Assembly: GCF_023169885.1 (NCBI RefSeq)
Contig: NZ_AP025516.1
Coordinates: 1,116,001-1,180,000 of the forward strand
DNA length: 64,000 nt
Origin: Desulfofustis limnaeus
GTDB taxonomy: Bacteria > Desulfobacterota > Desulfobulbia > Desulfobulbales > Desulfocapsaceae
Direction of reading: 5' to 3'
Shown: in pieces, positions 26,283-34,692 of the stretch
How the letters are laid out: every line of letters starts with the position of its first letter
How positions within the stretch are numbered: position 1 is the first letter of the stretch
Program-made: the position numbers and the translations under genes
The notes under the pieces: model-generated
The model's database searches: none
What the model saw: the letters and a program-made list of their open reading frames with translations, nothing else
Told to the model about the DNA's origin: nothing

Positions 26283-27095
26283 ATGTCCTATCAGCAGCAC
26301 TCGTTCGAACACCAGCGCATCACCGAGGAGCCTTTTTATCTGCCGACCGGCGATGAGATCACGGTCGGCCTGGCCGCCGCCGCCAATCAACTGCCCTTGC
26401 TGCTCAAGGGGCCGACCGGGTGCGGCAAGACCCGGTTCATGCGTTATCTTGCCTGGCGACTGCAGCGGCCGCTGATCACCGTATCCTGTCACGACGATCT
26501 GTCCACCGCCGATCTGGTCGGCCGCTATCTGATCCGGGGCAACGATACCGTCTGGCTGGACGGGCCGTTGACCACGGCGGTGCGCATCGGCGGTATCTGC
26601 TATCTGGACGAGATTGTCGAGGCGCGCAAGGACACCACGGTGGTCATCCACCCCCTGGCCGACGATCGACGGGAACTTCCCCTGGAAAAACGCGGCGAAC
26701 TGATCACGGCGCCCGCCGGGTTCATGCTGGCGGTTTCTTACAATCCCGGCTATCAGAGTGTTCTCAAGGACTTGAAACCATCCACCCGCCAGCGGTTCGT
26801 GTCGCTTTCCTTTCGATATCCCGCCGCCGCCCAGGAGAGCCACATCGTTGCCGCGGAGGCCGGAATCGACAAGGCCTTGGCCGGTCGCCTGGTTCGCCTC
26901 GGGGAACTCACCCGCGGCCTCAAGGAATCGGGCTTGCCGGAAGGGGCTTCAACCCGCTTGCTCATCCAGGCCGGGCAATTGATCGTCTCCGGCATCGAGG
27001 TGCGCACCGCTTGCATGGTGGGTATCGTCGAGAGCCTCACCGATGATCCGGACCTGCTTGAGGCGCTGCGCGAGATGGTGTCGGCGGTCTTTTGA
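26283..27095 (+). CDS. MoxR-type AAA+ ATPase, CbbQ/NirQ/NorQ family
   Basis: A 270-residue AAA+ ATPase. Walker A is GPTGCGKTR (near 43-51), Walker B is CYLDEIVEAR (near 108-117), and a sensor region is AVSYNPGYQS. The C-terminal CbbQ-type domain follows. CbbQ and NorQ act with a vWA partner as remodelling motors, for example reactivating Rubisco or inserting metal in nitric-oxide reductase. Neither target enzyme is encoded in this window. The ATG at 26283 has AAGGTGG five bases upstream; a GTG at 26274 overlaps that site. The vWA gene follows after 37 bases. Confidence 0.9.
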   Translation: MSYQQHSFEHQRITEEPFYLPTGDEITVGLAAAANQLPLLLKGPTGCGKTRFMRYLAWRLQRPLITVSCHDDLSTADLVGRYLIRGNDTVWLDGPLTTAVRIGGICYLDEIVEARKDTTVVIHPLADDRRELPLEKRGELITAPAGFMLAVSYNPGYQSVLKDLKPSTRQRFVSLSFRYPAAAQESHIVAAEAGIDKALAGRLVRLGELTRGLKESGLPEGASTRLLIQAGQLIVSGIEVRTACMVGIVESLTDDPDLLEALREMVSAVF

Positions 27096-27132
27096 GCGGG
27101 TCGGCAGAGTACCTCACAGAGGGTGGTTCACC

Positions 27133-29394
27133 ATGAATGCAGAGCAGTGTAAGGAGCTGCTGTATGAGCTTGTCTATCCCTCCCACCCCAACGAGTGGGA
27201 GATTGACGGCCTGATCCAGGGTTTGGCCGGATTGGACGATGACCGTCAGCAGTTGCTCTTCGGTCAGGTCCAGGCCATCTGGCCAATCAGCCATTCCCTG
27301 TGCCTGGCTTTTCTCGACCAGGCAAGCCGCCAGACAGTGGTTCCCGAGCACTTGATGGGAGAGTGGATCCGGGCGTTGCTGGCGGTCTACGAGAGCCGTG
27401 GGCTCGCCGCGGCACAGGGGCTGTTGACGCAGGGCGGCGCCGCCTTTCTCGCCGATCGAAAGCCGACGGGCCGGGTCTCTCTGGAGCGGGTCTCGCCCTG
27501 GCTGCTCCTTTTTCTGCACGGCTTGGCCGGCACCCCGATGGATCTGGCGCCGGGGGCGACGGCAGTCAGCGACGGGGCAACCGTCTTTCTTCCGTCGTAC
27601 CTGGACGTCTTTGACGAGGAGCGGGACAACAAGACCCTCTACAAATTCCTGACGGCCCTTCATTGGGCGCTGTATCGGCAGCGCCTCCATGAGGTGGTTC
27701 CCGAACCATCGGCGATCGCGGCCGCCTGCTCCCTTTCCGGCCACCGACCGCCGGTCGGCGGGACTCCCACCGTGGTGGAATTTTTCGCTCTGTTCCCGAT
27801 GCCGCTGCTGGCGGCCGACCTGTTCTTCATCGAGGGCTGCCGGCGAGCCGGGCGTTGGCTTGTCGCCGAATTACCCGGTCTCGCCCGGCAATGGCGGGAG
27901 GTATCGGTACGGTTGGCTTTACGATTGCTGCCTGAGTCGGACGACGTGGGCCGGGCCGTGCATCGCCTGGCGCTGGCAGCCGTCACCGCGGCGGCCGCCG
28001 AGCCAGGTGAGCAAACCGACTGCGTCGCCCTCGCCGACGAGGGCGGCAGCGCGTTCGGTTCCGATCTGGTGGCGTCCTACCGGCGGCTTGCTGACGGGCT
28101 GGGCGCCTATACCCGTCCGCAACTGCTTGACATCCTGGGGAAGATCGATTTCTCGGCGCTTGCCGCGCAACGGCAGCGGCGCCGTGTCGAGGTGCGGGAG
28201 GCCTTTGTCCTGCAGGTGGCCCAACTGCTGTCCCGGCAGCGCCAGGGGGCCGGGGAGACGAAGGGCGCCATAGGTGACAAAGCAGACGGCGCCCGGATCA
28301 TAGCCGTGGACCGGGAAGAGGGGAGTCAGGGGCGATTGGCGCTGCAGATCGACAACCACCGGTGCGAACTGCCGGAGGAGGTGCAGCAACTGGCCGCCGA
28401 GATCAGCCAGGATCTGGGCGGGGTACCGGACAGTTACCTGGCGGCGGCGGTCGGCATCGCCGGTGGGTCGCTCAGCCGGGAGACCGGCCCGGCGGCGACA
28501 ACCGGCGAGGTGGTGCCGGGGACCATGGCCATCCGTTACGATGAATGGGACTACCGTCGCCGCGGTTACCGGAAAGACTGGTGCACCGTCTATGAAAAGG
28601 AGGTGCTGCCGGTCCAATCGACGTTTGTGGCGGCCACCCGCACGGCCTACCGGGGCGAGTTGACACGTTTACGGCATCAGTTCGAGATGATGCGGATCAA
28701 CGAATGTTTTGTCGGGCGGCAGAAGGAAGGCGACGAACTGGACCTCGATGCGGTGGTGGAGGCCCGGGCCGACCGGCGGGCCGGAACGGCGGCCAGCGAC
28801 AACCTGTTCGTGCGGTTGGTGCGCAACGAGCGGGATCTGGTCACTCTCTTTCTGGTGGATATGTCCAACTCGACCCAGGGCTGGGTGGGCAAAGTGATCA
28901 AGGCGGCCCTGGTGCTGCTCTGCGAGGCCATGGAAGCGGCCGGGGATCGCTACGGCATGTATGGCTTTTCCGGCATGCGTCGTAGCCGCTGCGAGGTGTT
29001 TCCCATCAAGCGGCTCGATGAACCTTACCGGGAAGCGGTGGCGCGCCGGATCGGCTCGATCGCTCCGCGGGACTATACCCGGATCGGCCCGGCGATCCGT
29101 TTCGGCATCGATCGGCTGCGCCGCTGCGAGGCGCGGACCCGGCTGCTCGTCACCATTACCGACGGCAAGCCTGAGGATTACGACGATTACAAGGGGGATT
29201 ATGCCATCGAGGATACCCGCAAGGCCCTGCTCGAGGCCCGCGGCTCCGGGCTGCACGCCTTCGGGGTGGCGGTTGATCGTCAGGCCAGGGACTACCTGCC
29301 GCGGATCTTCGGTCGGTCCAACTACCTGGTCATCGATCAGGTGGAGCAATTACCGATGCGCCTGACGGAATTGTATCGACAGTTGACTTCGTAA
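27133..29394 (+). CDS. vWA-domain protein, CbbO/NorD family
   Basis: A 753-residue partner of the preceding AAA+ ATPase. The N-terminal ~480 residues are helical and poorly conserved. The C-terminal ~230 residues form a von Willebrand A domain with an intact metal site: DMSNS, the Thr in DYTRIGPAIRFG, and TDGKPED. In CbbO-type proteins this domain anchors the complex on its target. The ATG at 27133 follows GAGGGTGG at about seven bases; the open frame reaching back to 27043 overlaps the ATPase gene. The pair has the usual Q-then-O order but no known target beside it. Confidence 0.88.
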   Translation: MNAEQCKELLYELVYPSHPNEWEIDGLIQGLAGLDDDRQQLLFGQVQAIWPISHSLCLAFLDQASRQTVVPEHLMGEWIRALLAVYESRGLAAAQGLLTQGGAAFLADRKPTGRVSLERVSPWLLLFLHGLAGTPMDLAPGATAVSDGATVFLPSYLDVFDEERDNKTLYKFLTALHWALYRQRLHEVVPEPSAIAAACSLSGHRPPVGGTPTVVEFFALFPMPLLAADLFFIEGCRRAGRWLVAELPGLARQWREVSVRLALRLLPESDDVGRAVHRLALAAVTAAAAEPGEQTDCVALADEGGSAFGSDLVASYRRLADGLGAYTRPQLLDILGKIDFSALAAQRQRRRVEVREAFVLQVAQLLSRQRQGAGETKGAIGDKADGARIIAVDREEGSQGRLALQIDNHRCELPEEVQQLAAEISQDLGGVPDSYLAAAVGIAGGSLSRETGPAATTGEVVPGTMAIRYDEWDYRRRGYRKDWCTVYEKEVLPVQSTFVAATRTAYRGELTRLRHQFEMMRINECFVGRQKEGDELDLDAVVEARADRRAGTAASDNLFVRLVRNERDLVTLFLVDMSNSTQGWVGKVIKAALVLLCEAMEAAGDRYGMYGFSGMRRSRCEVFPIKRLDEPYREAVARRIGSIAPRDYTRIGPAIRFGIDRLRRCEARTRLLVTITDGKPEDYDDYKGDYAIEDTRKALLEARGSGLHAFGVAVDRQARDYLPRIFGRSNYLVIDQVEQLPMRLTELYRQLTS

Positions 29395-29437
29395 CCGGAT
29401 GCACCATAGTGATCTGCAGAGCACGTTGAAAAGAGAC

Positions 29438-29532
29438 TCATCCGGCTCAAGCGGCGATGTTTACGGCTGGGGAAGCGATGCCCTTCGTTGGCTTCTCTGC
29501 CGAACCTCTCGAGGATACGCTTATCCGGATGG
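29438..29532. repeat. Short MITE-like repeat (element C)
   Basis: A 95-base unit between the vWA and thioredoxin genes. Its ends are inverted: TCATCCGGCTCAAGC at 29438-29452 and GCTTATCCGGATGG at 29519-29532. The left end also matches, as a direct copy with one change, the left end of the element at 31163-31420. Its centre (29471-29487) is a perfect 17-base reverse copy of 31201-31217. It holds no open frame, and no target-site duplication could be assigned. Confidence 0.55.
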
Positions 29533-29591
29533 GCCTGAAATGAGGTGACCGCGCCGTACCGGTGTGGCTGAACAGAAGCGGGAGTACCGAG

Positions 29592-30035
29592 ATGGAATCG
29601 CTCATCGTTCCCTGTCGTTCATGCGGCAAGAATAATCGAATTCCCGATAAAAAACAGCATCTTCGTCCCAGGTGCGGCAGCTGTAAGCAACCGCTGGATC
29701 TGCGCTCGGCGGCGGTGCCGGTGCGCCTGGGCGACGACGACTTTCAGACCTTCGTGGACAGCGCCGGACTGCCGGTGGTGGTGGATATGTTTTCTCCCGG
29801 GTGCGGCCCCTGCCGTTCCCTGGCACCGGTGATCGCCCGTTGTGCTTCGCGCTTTCTTGGCCGGGTGATCGTTGCCGTGTACGACACCAGCCGCCATCAG
29901 CGAATCGCGGCGCGCTACCATATCAAAGGGGTGCCGACCCTGCTGTTTTTTCGTCAGGGCCGGGAGGTGGATCGGATCGTCGGGGCCCCGTCCGAGCAGA
30001 GCCTGATCGGTGCCCTTGAGGCGTTGGCTCGCTGA
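29592..30035 (+). CDS. trxC: Thioredoxin 2-like protein with N-terminal zinc ribbon
   Basis: A 147-residue protein. The N-terminal ~30 residues carry two Cys pairs (CRSCGKN and CGSCKQP), as in the zinc-binding region of TrxC. The thioredoxin fold follows, with the redox motif CGPC in FSPGCGPCRSLAP (near residue 75) and the cis-Pro in GVPTLLFF. It reduces disulphides in the cytoplasm and is often linked to oxidative stress. The ATG at 29592 has GGGAG upstream. Its stop abuts the stop of the convergent rnd gene with no gap. Confidence 0.9.
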   Translation: MESLIVPCRSCGKNNRIPDKKQHLRPRCGSCKQPLDLRSAAVPVRLGDDDFQTFVDSAGLPVVVDMFSPGCGPCRSLAPVIARCASRFLGRVIVAVYDTSRHQRIAARYHIKGVPTLLFFRQGREVDRIVGAPSEQSLIGALEALAR

Positions 30036-31142
30036 TCAACCCGGCTGCACCAGATACTCCTCGAGAAACGTTCGGCGCCAGCCTTGTCTGAACTTGGCCG
30101 GCAGACGGTTGTCGGGGGCGTCGGCGTGTCGAACCACGAGCCGCAATTCGGCGGCCGAGCCGACCAACTGCGGATCAATCGCCAGCGCTTCGCAACGGTG
30201 CCGGATCTCTTCCAGCAAACGTTCGTATCTCATTTTCTCCCGTTTGTTCAGACGAGTCGGTGCTTCGATCCGGGGAACCTGGTGTGGCGGGACGCTTCTG
30301 CCGGCACGGATGAGCGCGAGGATCGTCTCGCCGTAGCGCTGCAGTTTTTTCGGGGACAGCAGGCCTGCCGCTTTCAGCTCATCCCTGTTCGTGCAGGCAG
30401 TCTTTGCCAAATCGATCAGCTGCGCGTCGGTGAGGAGATGGCCTCGGGGGCGGTCGAGCCGTCGTGCCTCCCGTTCCCGCCAGGCCGTCAGCTCCCGCAA
30501 CACCGCCACTTCCTTGCCGTGCAAGGTGACCGCACCCTTGACCTTGCGGTATCGCTGCTGATCGTCATTGCCGGTCAGGGGCGTCGGCTGGTGTACCATG
30601 TCCAGCTCCTCGTGCAGCCAGTTTCGGATCACGCCTGCCGTGATCCGGTCCAGCAGCGCAGCACGCACTGCCCCAAGATAGCGGACGTCGTCCAGGGCGT
30701 ATGCCATTTGTTGCGGTGCCAGCGGCCGTTTCAGCCAATCGGTCCTGGTCTGGCTCTTTTCCAGCTCGATGCCGAGCAGGGTGGTGATCAGTTCCGCCAG
30801 ACCGATGGTCGAGGAAAGGCCGGCGAATCCGGCGGCCACCCTGGTGTCGAAGATGGCGCTTGGCATCGACCCGGTGGCCCGGGACAAAATGGCCAGATCC
30901 TGCGGGGCGTCGTGGAGGATTTTCACCACGTTGCTGTCGGCCAGTAGCGTGCCCAGCGACGACAGATCGTCGATGGCCAGCGGGTCGATCAGATAGCATT
31001 GGTCAGCGGCAAGAGCCAGCTGGATGAGGCCCAGCTGCGGGTAATAGGTGCGTTCCCAGACAAACTCGGTATCCAGCGCAACGTATGGTACAGAGCGGGC
31101 CTGGTCGATCAGCTGGCTGAGTTCTTGCGTATCGGCGATCAT
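30036..31142 (-). CDS. rnd: Ribonuclease D
   Basis: A 368-residue 3'-5' exoribonuclease with the four DEDD residues: DTEFVWE near the start, LHDAPQDLAIL, and YALDDVRYL with the Tyr of the DEDDy subclass. A C-terminal HRDC domain contains LTAWREREARRLDRPRG. It trims tRNA and other stable RNA 3' ends. Several starts are possible. The ATG at 31142 has AGAGA upstream and gives the usual N-terminus; the alternatives at 31166 and 31175 lie inside the left end of the repeat at 31163-31420. Confidence 0.92.
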   Translation of the reverse strand: MIADTQELSQLIDQARSVPYVALDTEFVWERTYYPQLGLIQLALAADQCYLIDPLAIDDLSSLGTLLADSNVVKILHDAPQDLAILSRATGSMPSAIFDTRVAAGFAGLSSTIGLAELITTLLGIELEKSQTRTDWLKRPLAPQQMAYALDDVRYLGAVRAALLDRITAGVIRNWLHEELDMVHQPTPLTGNDDQQRYRKVKGAVTLHGKEVAVLRELTAWREREARRLDRPRGHLLTDAQLIDLAKTACTNRDELKAAGLLSPKKLQRYGETILALIRAGRSVPPHQVPRIEAPTRLNKREKMRYERLLEEIRHRCEALAIDPQLVGSAAELRLVVRHADAPDNRLPAKFRQGWRRTFLEEYLVQPG

Positions 31143-31635
31143 CGACGTCTCTTTTTTTTGTTTCATCCGACTCAAGCATACGTCTCTGCAACCGGGGAGG
31201 CGAAGGGCATCGCTTCCAAATGCTGCTCTTCGTCCCCATCGCCGTCACGCCACGGCTGACAGACAGGCCATCCGTGGCCTGCTGTCAGTTGCGGACGTCC
31301 TGTCCGCAACTCTGCGGGCCTGCTGTGTCGCGCCGGCGGGCCTCCGCGAACCGTTTTCCAGCGATGCCCGTCACCGGGTTCTTCGCCGCTAACTCAAAAA
31401 AGTACGCTCAATCCGGATGAACCCTTTTTTTTCTCGATCAAAGGTGATGAGATAAAAGGCGGTAAGCGGTCGGGTCTTCTTTTACCGTACTCGGGGCCGA
31501 TAGACCATGAAAATAACGGCCCGCTCGGCCGATGGCTCTTTTGCCTGGCCGACTGGCCTCGTTCCGGGCTATAGTGAAGGCCGGCAGTTACCACCACGAT
31601 GACACCCCGCAGGGGGCAGACGCCACACCGGTCCG
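31143..31635. other. Divergent intergenic region with repeat element A (493 bases)
   Basis: No gene is supported here. About half is taken up by the repeat at 31163-31420. The rest, 31421-31635, begins with a T-run at 31423-31432 and contains no promoter I can place with confidence for the rightward permease genes. A TATAGT at about 31570 lacks a matching -35. Confidence 0.6.
31163..31420. repeat. MITE-like intergenic repeat with hairpins (element A)
   Basis: A ~258-base unit. The left end TCATCCGACTCAAGCATACG (31163-31182) and the right end at 31401-31420 are imperfect inverted copies, matching at 14 of 20 positions. Inside are two adjacent strong hairpins. One has outer stem CTGACAG/CTGTCAG (31256-31262 with 31282-31288) and inner stem AGGCCA/TGGCCT. 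The other is GTTGCGGAC/GTCCGCAAC (31288-31296 with 31302-31310). Positions 31223-31262 match 50279-50318 at 36 of 40 bases. No transposase frame is present. Confidence 0.6.
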
Positions 31636-32691
31636 ATGCTTATATATATAGTCAAGCGCATCATGCTGATGGTCCCGACCCTGTTCGGCATCATGCTCAT
31701 TACCTTCGTGGTCACCCAGTTCGTCCCCGGTGGGCCGGTCGACCAGATGATCGCCCTGCTCGAGGGCCACGGCGGGCCCGGTTCCGAAGTGGCGGGCTCG
31801 TCGATGTATCGCGGGGCGACCGGGCTCGATGCGGAACGGCTGGACGAACTGAAGCGGCTCTACGGCTTCGATCGGCCCCCGATAGAGCGGTTTCTGGGGA
31901 TGATGGCCGACTATCTGCGTTTCGATTTAGGCACTTCCTACTATTATCAACAGGACGTGGTCGACCTGGTCATTGCCCGACTGCCGGTCTCCATGTCACT
32001 GGGGCTGTGGACCTTTATCATCGTCTATGGGGTTTGTGTGCCGCTCGGCATCACCAAGGCGGTGCGGGACGGTTCCACTTTCGATGTGGTGAGCAGCACC
32101 CTCATCCTGGTGGGCTATGCCATTCCCGGCTTCGTGCTCGGCATCGCCCTGATCGTCTTGTTCGGCGGCGGCAGCTTCTGGAATATCTTCCCGCTGCGCG
32201 GTCTGGTGTCCGATGACTGGGCCGAGTTGGGGGTGGTCGCCAAGGTGCTCGACTATCTCTGGCACATGGTTCTGCCCATCACCTCCAGCGCCATCGGCAG
32301 CCTGGCGGTGATGACGATGCTGACCAAAAACTCGTTTCTCGAGGAGATCTCCAAACAATACGTGCTGACCGCCCGGGCCAAGGGGTTGGACGAACGTACG
32401 GTCATGTACAAGCATGTCTTTCGCAACGCCATCATCCCCATCATCACCGGGTTCCCCGGTTATTTCATCGCCTCGTTTTTCACCGGCAGCCTGCTGATCG
32501 AGACCATTTTCTCCCTGGAGGGCATGGGATTGCTCGCTTACCAGTCGGTGCTCAATCGAGATTATCCGGTGGTTCTCGGTACCCTCTATTTCTTTTCGAT
32601 CATCGGTCTGGTCAGCAGGTTGCTGTCTGACCTGAGCTATGTGCTGGTCGATCCGCGCATCCATTTCAGCTCCGTGGACCGGCATGGTTGA
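31636..32691 (+). CDS. ABC transporter permease, YejB-like (peptide/microcin type)
   Basis: A 351-residue inner-membrane permease with about six helices. The N-terminal helix is IVKRIMLMVPTLFGIMLITFVVTQFVPGGP. The EAA-type coupling loop lies near residues 250-275 (YVLTARAKGLDERTVMYKHVFRNAIIPI). It resembles YejB of the Yej oligopeptide and microcin C importer more than DppB, owing to the insertion after PGGP. No ribosome site is obvious before the ATG at 31636. It overlaps the next permease gene by eight bases. No substrate-binding protein or ATPase gene is adjacent. Confidence 0.88.
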   Translation: MLIYIVKRIMLMVPTLFGIMLITFVVTQFVPGGPVDQMIALLEGHGGPGSEVAGSSMYRGATGLDAERLDELKRLYGFDRPPIERFLGMMADYLRFDLGTSYYYQQDVVDLVIARLPVSMSLGLWTFIIVYGVCVPLGITKAVRDGSTFDVVSSTLILVGYAIPGFVLGIALIVLFGGGSFWNIFPLRGLVSDDWAELGVVAKVLDYLWHMVLPITSSAIGSLAVMTMLTKNSFLEEISKQYVLTARAKGLDERTVMYKHVFRNAIIPIITGFPGYFIASFFTGSLLIETIFSLEGMGLLAYQSVLNRDYPVVLGTLYFFSIIGLVSRLLSDLSYVLVDPRIHFSSVDRHG

Positions 32692-33727
32692 AACGGTCCC
32701 CACCCATCGGCCGCTGACACCGGCGCGGCGGCGCTGGTTGCGTTTCAAGCGCAGTCGCCGCGGGTATTACAGCCTGATCATTTTTTCGGTGTTGTTTGTC
32801 GTCAGCCTCGGGGCCGAGTTGATCAGCAACGACAAACCGCTGCTGGTGCGCTACCAGGGGGCCTGGCATCTGCCGCTGCTGTTCGAGTACCCGGAAACGA
32901 CGTTTGGCGGGTTTTTCGAGACCGAGACCGCGTATCGTGATCCGTTTTTCCTGGCGCAGATGGAGCAACCGGGCAACCGGGCCATCTTCCCGCTCAATCG
33001 ACACGATTTCGACTCCATCAATTTTCAGATCGACGGGCCGGTCCCGTCACCGCCGACCGGCGACAATCTGCTCGGTACCGACGATCGCGGCCGCGACGTG
33101 CTGGCCCGGCTGCTCTACGGGTTTCGGCTCAGCGTGCTGTTCGGATTGGCCTTGACGGTACTGGGTACGGCGGTGGGGATCCTGGTCGGCGCCATCCAGG
33201 GCTACCTGGGCGGCCGCATCGACCTCTTCGGGCAGCGGTTCATCGAAATCTGGGGGGCGATGCCGGAACTCTATCTACTGATCATCTTCGCTTCGATCTT
33301 CGAGCCGAGCGCCCTGCTGCTCTTGATCCTGCTGTCCCTGTTCAGTTGGATGGGCCTGTCCGACTACGTTCGGGCTGAATTTCTCAAAGGGCGTAATCTC
33401 GATTACGTGCGCTCGGCTCAGGCGCTCGGGGTCAGCGGACCGGTCATCATGTTTCGTCACCTGCTGCCCAACGGCATGACGCCGGTCATCACCTTTTTAC
33501 CGTTTCGCATGTCGGCCTCCATACTGGCGCTTACTAGCCTCGATTTCCTCGGGCTCGGAGTGCCGCCCTCGACGCCGAGCCTCGGTGAACTCCTGGCCCA
33601 GGGCAAGGCCAACATCGACGCTTGGTGGCTGTCGCTTTCGACGTTTCTGGTGCTGGTCGGTATGCTCGTCCTGTTGATCTTTATCGGCGAGGCCCTGCGC
33701 GAGGCCTTCGACCCCCGAAAACCGTGA
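32684..33727 (+). CDS. ABC transporter permease, YejE-like (peptide/microcin type)
   Basis: A 347-residue permease partner. One N-terminal helix (YYSLIIFSVLFVVSLGAELIS) is followed by a long periplasmic loop rich in aromatic residues, as in YejE. DDRGRDVLARLLYGFRLSVLFGLALT comes next, then the coupling loop DYVRSAQALGVSGPVIMFRHLLPNGMTPV. It forms a heterodimer with the preceding permease. The ATG at 32684 overlaps that gene by eight bases; the longer frame from 32639 is unnecessary. The system would need an ATPase and a binding protein from elsewhere. Confidence 0.88.
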   Translation: MVETVPTHRPLTPARRRWLRFKRSRRGYYSLIIFSVLFVVSLGAELISNDKPLLVRYQGAWHLPLLFEYPETTFGGFFETETAYRDPFFLAQMEQPGNRAIFPLNRHDFDSINFQIDGPVPSPPTGDNLLGTDDRGRDVLARLLYGFRLSVLFGLALTVLGTAVGILVGAIQGYLGGRIDLFGQRFIEIWGAMPELYLLIIFASIFEPSALLLLILLSLFSWMGLSDYVRAEFLKGRNLDYVRSAQALGVSGPVIMFRHLLPNGMTPVITFLPFRMSASILALTSLDFLGLGVPPSTPSLGELLAQGKANIDAWWLSLSTFLVLVGMLVLLIFIGEALREAFDPRKP

Positions 33728-33767
33728 GGGGAAGAGGCGGTCGTTGGAGCGGCCCGGTGGTCGCTTG

Positions 33768-33795
33768 TTGACTTTCACCATAGATGTCGTATTAT
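33768..33795 (+). promoter_or_regulatory. Sigma-70 promoter for the mla operon
   Basis: TTGACT at 33768-33773 and TATTAT at 33790-33795 are separated by 16 bases. Each hexamer matches five of six consensus bases. Transcription would begin near 33802, about 85 bases before the chosen mlaE start. That also argues against the upstream in-frame start at 33784. Confidence 0.65.
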
Positions 33796-33888
33796 TGCAC
33801 GGTGTCAACAAGGGTCGTTTCAACTGCGTTACGCGATCGTTTCATCTATCTCGGATCTCACCTTTTAGCAGCCACCTGTAGGCAGAGT

Positions 33889-34692
33889 ATGGGAAAACCT
33901 TCCGGTAAAAACCCGATAGCCGCCCTCGGCGACGCGGGTCTCTATATTGTGTCGGATCTCGGCCGGATGGCGTTGTTCCTGCTACAGGCCATGCACGGGA
34001 TATTCCGTACTCCCTTTCGCTTTCGCGAGTGCATCAAGCAGATCCACTTCATCGGCACTGGATCGGTACTGGTCATCTTTTTCACCGCCCTGACCACCGG
34101 TATGGTGCTCGGCCTGCAGGGCTACTATTCATTGAACAAGTTCGGCGCCGAAGGGGCGCTCGGATCGGCGGTGTCGCTCAGCCTGATCATGGAACTGGGG
34201 CCGGTCCTCACTGCCTTGATGGTGGCCGGCCGCGCCGGCTCGGCCATGTGCGCCGAACTCGGTATCATGCGGATCACCGAGCAGATCGACGCGCTGGAGT
34301 GTATGGCGATTGATCCGTTTCGCTTTTTCATCTCCCCGAAATTCGTTGCCGCCATCATCTCCGTGCCGTTATTGACCGCCCTGTTCGACGTCATCGGCAT
34401 TGCCGGCGGTTATCTGTCCGGAGTGCTGCTGATGGGTGTGAATCCCGGCAGCTACGTGGAGGGAATGCGGTCCAGTGTGACCAACCACGACATCAACCTG
34501 GGCATCATCAAGTCGTTTGTCTTCGCCCTCCTGGTGGTCTGGATATCCACCGGCCGCGGCTACCTGGTGCGGGAGATTCGCGGGGCCGGCTTCGGGGCCG
34601 AGAGTGTCAGCCGGGTCACCACGCAGGCGGTGGTGATGGCTTCCATCTCGGTATTGATTTTCGACTATCTGCTGACGGCGATAATCCTATGA
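33889..34692 (+). CDS. mlaE: Phospholipid transport permease MlaE
   Basis: A 267-residue inner-membrane permease of the Mla retrograde lipid transport system. About five helices are seen. Conserved stretches are TGMVLGLQGYYSLNKFGAEGALGSAVSLSLIMELGPVLTALMVAGRAGSAMCAELG and MRITEQIDALECMAIDP. The ATG at 33889 follows AGGCAGAG and gives the usual length. The open frame reaches back to 33784, but that lies upstream of the predicted transcription start. mlaF follows with a four-base overlap. Confidence 0.93.
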   Translation: MGKPSGKNPIAALGDAGLYIVSDLGRMALFLLQAMHGIFRTPFRFRECIKQIHFIGTGSVLVIFFTALTTGMVLGLQGYYSLNKFGAEGALGSAVSLSLIMELGPVLTALMVAGRAGSAMCAELGIMRITEQIDALECMAIDPFRFFISPKFVAAIISVPLLTALFDVIGIAGGYLSGVLLMGVNPGSYVEGMRSSVTNHDINLGIIKSFVFALLVVWISTGRGYLVREIRGAGFGAESVSRVTTQAVVMASISVLIFDYLLTAIIL

